Shown here in pieces: positions 63,527 through 64,000 of a stretch of 64,000 bases of DNA (position 1 is its first letter; each line of letters starts with the position of its first letter). Position numbers and translations under genes: made by a program. The DNA comes from Hamiltosporidium tvaerminnensis (Eukaryota > Microsporidia > Dubosqiidae): positions 186,001 to 250,000 of the forward strand of contig CM061248.1 of NCBI GenBank assembly GCA_022605425.2, in the 5' to 3' direction. A model generated the notes under the pieces. The model saw nothing but the letters and a program-made list of their open reading frames with translations, did not search any database and was not told the DNA's origin.

Positions 63527-64000
63527 GGTTAGAGGGTGTTAAGTATAATGTTTAGTGAGGAGGGTTAGAGGGTGTTAATATATAGTAGTATAGTTAGTAT
63601 TATAAAGGGGTGTTAATATATAGTAGCATAGTTAGATGTTAAAGGGGGTTTAATATATAGTAGTTTGGTTAGTATGATAAAGGGGTGTTATTATAAAGAG
63701 TACTATCTTATTATAAAGGGGTGTTAATATATGGTAGTACTATCCTATGATAACGGGGTGTTATTATAAAGAATACTATCTTATTATAAAGGGGTTTTAT
63801 TATTAATGGTAGTATAGTATGTAGGATAACGGGGTGTTATTATAAAGAATACTATTCTATGTTAAAGAGGTGTTAATATATAGTAGTTTAGTTAGTATGA
63901 TAAAGGGGTGTTATTATAAAGAGTAATATCCTATGATAAAGGGGTTTTATTATAAAGAATACTATCCTATAATAAGGGGGTGTTAATGAAGTATTTCCTC
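63527..64000. repeat. non-coding minisatellite, GGGGTGTTAATATA orientation
   Basis: After the stop codon, irregular units of about 45-60 bp repeat to the window edge: AAAGGGGTGTTAATATATAG, TAGTTTAGTTAGTATGATAA, GTTATTATAAAGAATACTAT. A first unit duplicates the gene's own last codons (AGTATAATGTTTAGTGAG at about 63,506 and 63,541). There is no coding potential. Confidence 0.85.

Overview
The window looks like nuclear DNA of a microsporidian, a eukaryotic intracellular parasite. The evidence is very AT-rich spacers, short intron-free genes, reduced homologues of core eukaryotic proteins, and short CCC/GGG motifs just upstream of several start codons (a known microsporidian signal). In-frame low-complexity islands of the type LEGVN / EQQGVN / EQHPVN suggest a large repeat-rich genome such as Hamiltosporidium. 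That genus assignment is an inference from memory of such repeats, not a search result.

Host genes are sparse. 1-9.3 kb: an unrecognised 190-aa ORF, a 5S rRNA gene, RNA polymerase III subunit RPC10, a calcineurin B-like EF-hand protein whose 3' end is triplicated, and tRNA-Leu(UAA). 13-15.5 kb: a decayed member of a secreted/LRR-like family whose intact paralogues lie at 23.0-25.3 kb and 33.7-36.0 kb. 20-21 kb: a membrane-anchored ubiquitin-specific protease. 30.6-31.4 kb: an ARF/ARL-type GTPase with a repetitive insertion. 36.9-39.1 kb: a broken ubiquitin-activating enzyme E1. 54.9-55.4 kb: a GRAM/WBP2-like protein. 56.0-63.5 kb: a very large, repeat-inflated Mon2/BIG (Sec7-family trafficking)-like gene, split into three reading frames by two slips inside repeats.

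Much of the rest is transposable-element material. There is a DD39D 'plant-type' mariner with perfect terminal repeats (16.2-18.0 kb) and two decayed hAT elements (26.7-29.3 and 43.0-46.2 kb). A non-LTR retrotransposon with a restriction-like endonuclease is present as two long sister copies in opposite orientation (39.1-42.9 and 50.5-54.1 kb), one 5'-truncated copy (31.5-33.0 kb) and older relics. A tRNA-derived SINE has two diverged copies (7.9-8.1 and 48.0-48.2 kb). Two anonymous dispersed families recur: A, about 700 bp, and B, about 220 bp with a terminal hairpin.

The most unusual feature is the set of in-frame minisatellite islands in the Mon2-like gene and the broken E1. Every island runs in the same order (GGGTGTTA-type units, then CAACAGGGTGTT units, then CACCCTGTTAAC units) and in the same reading frame, although four of the six frames of the unit are open. 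Each island is therefore an imperfect inverted repeat at the nucleic-acid level, kept in a hydrophilic coding frame. Telomere-like CCCTAA units also occur in-frame in the same gene. The functional gene set touches ubiquitin handling (USP, E1), vesicle traffic (ARF/ARL GTPase, Mon2-like), calcium signalling and Pol III transcription (RPC10, 5S, tRNA). No operon-like organisation is visible.
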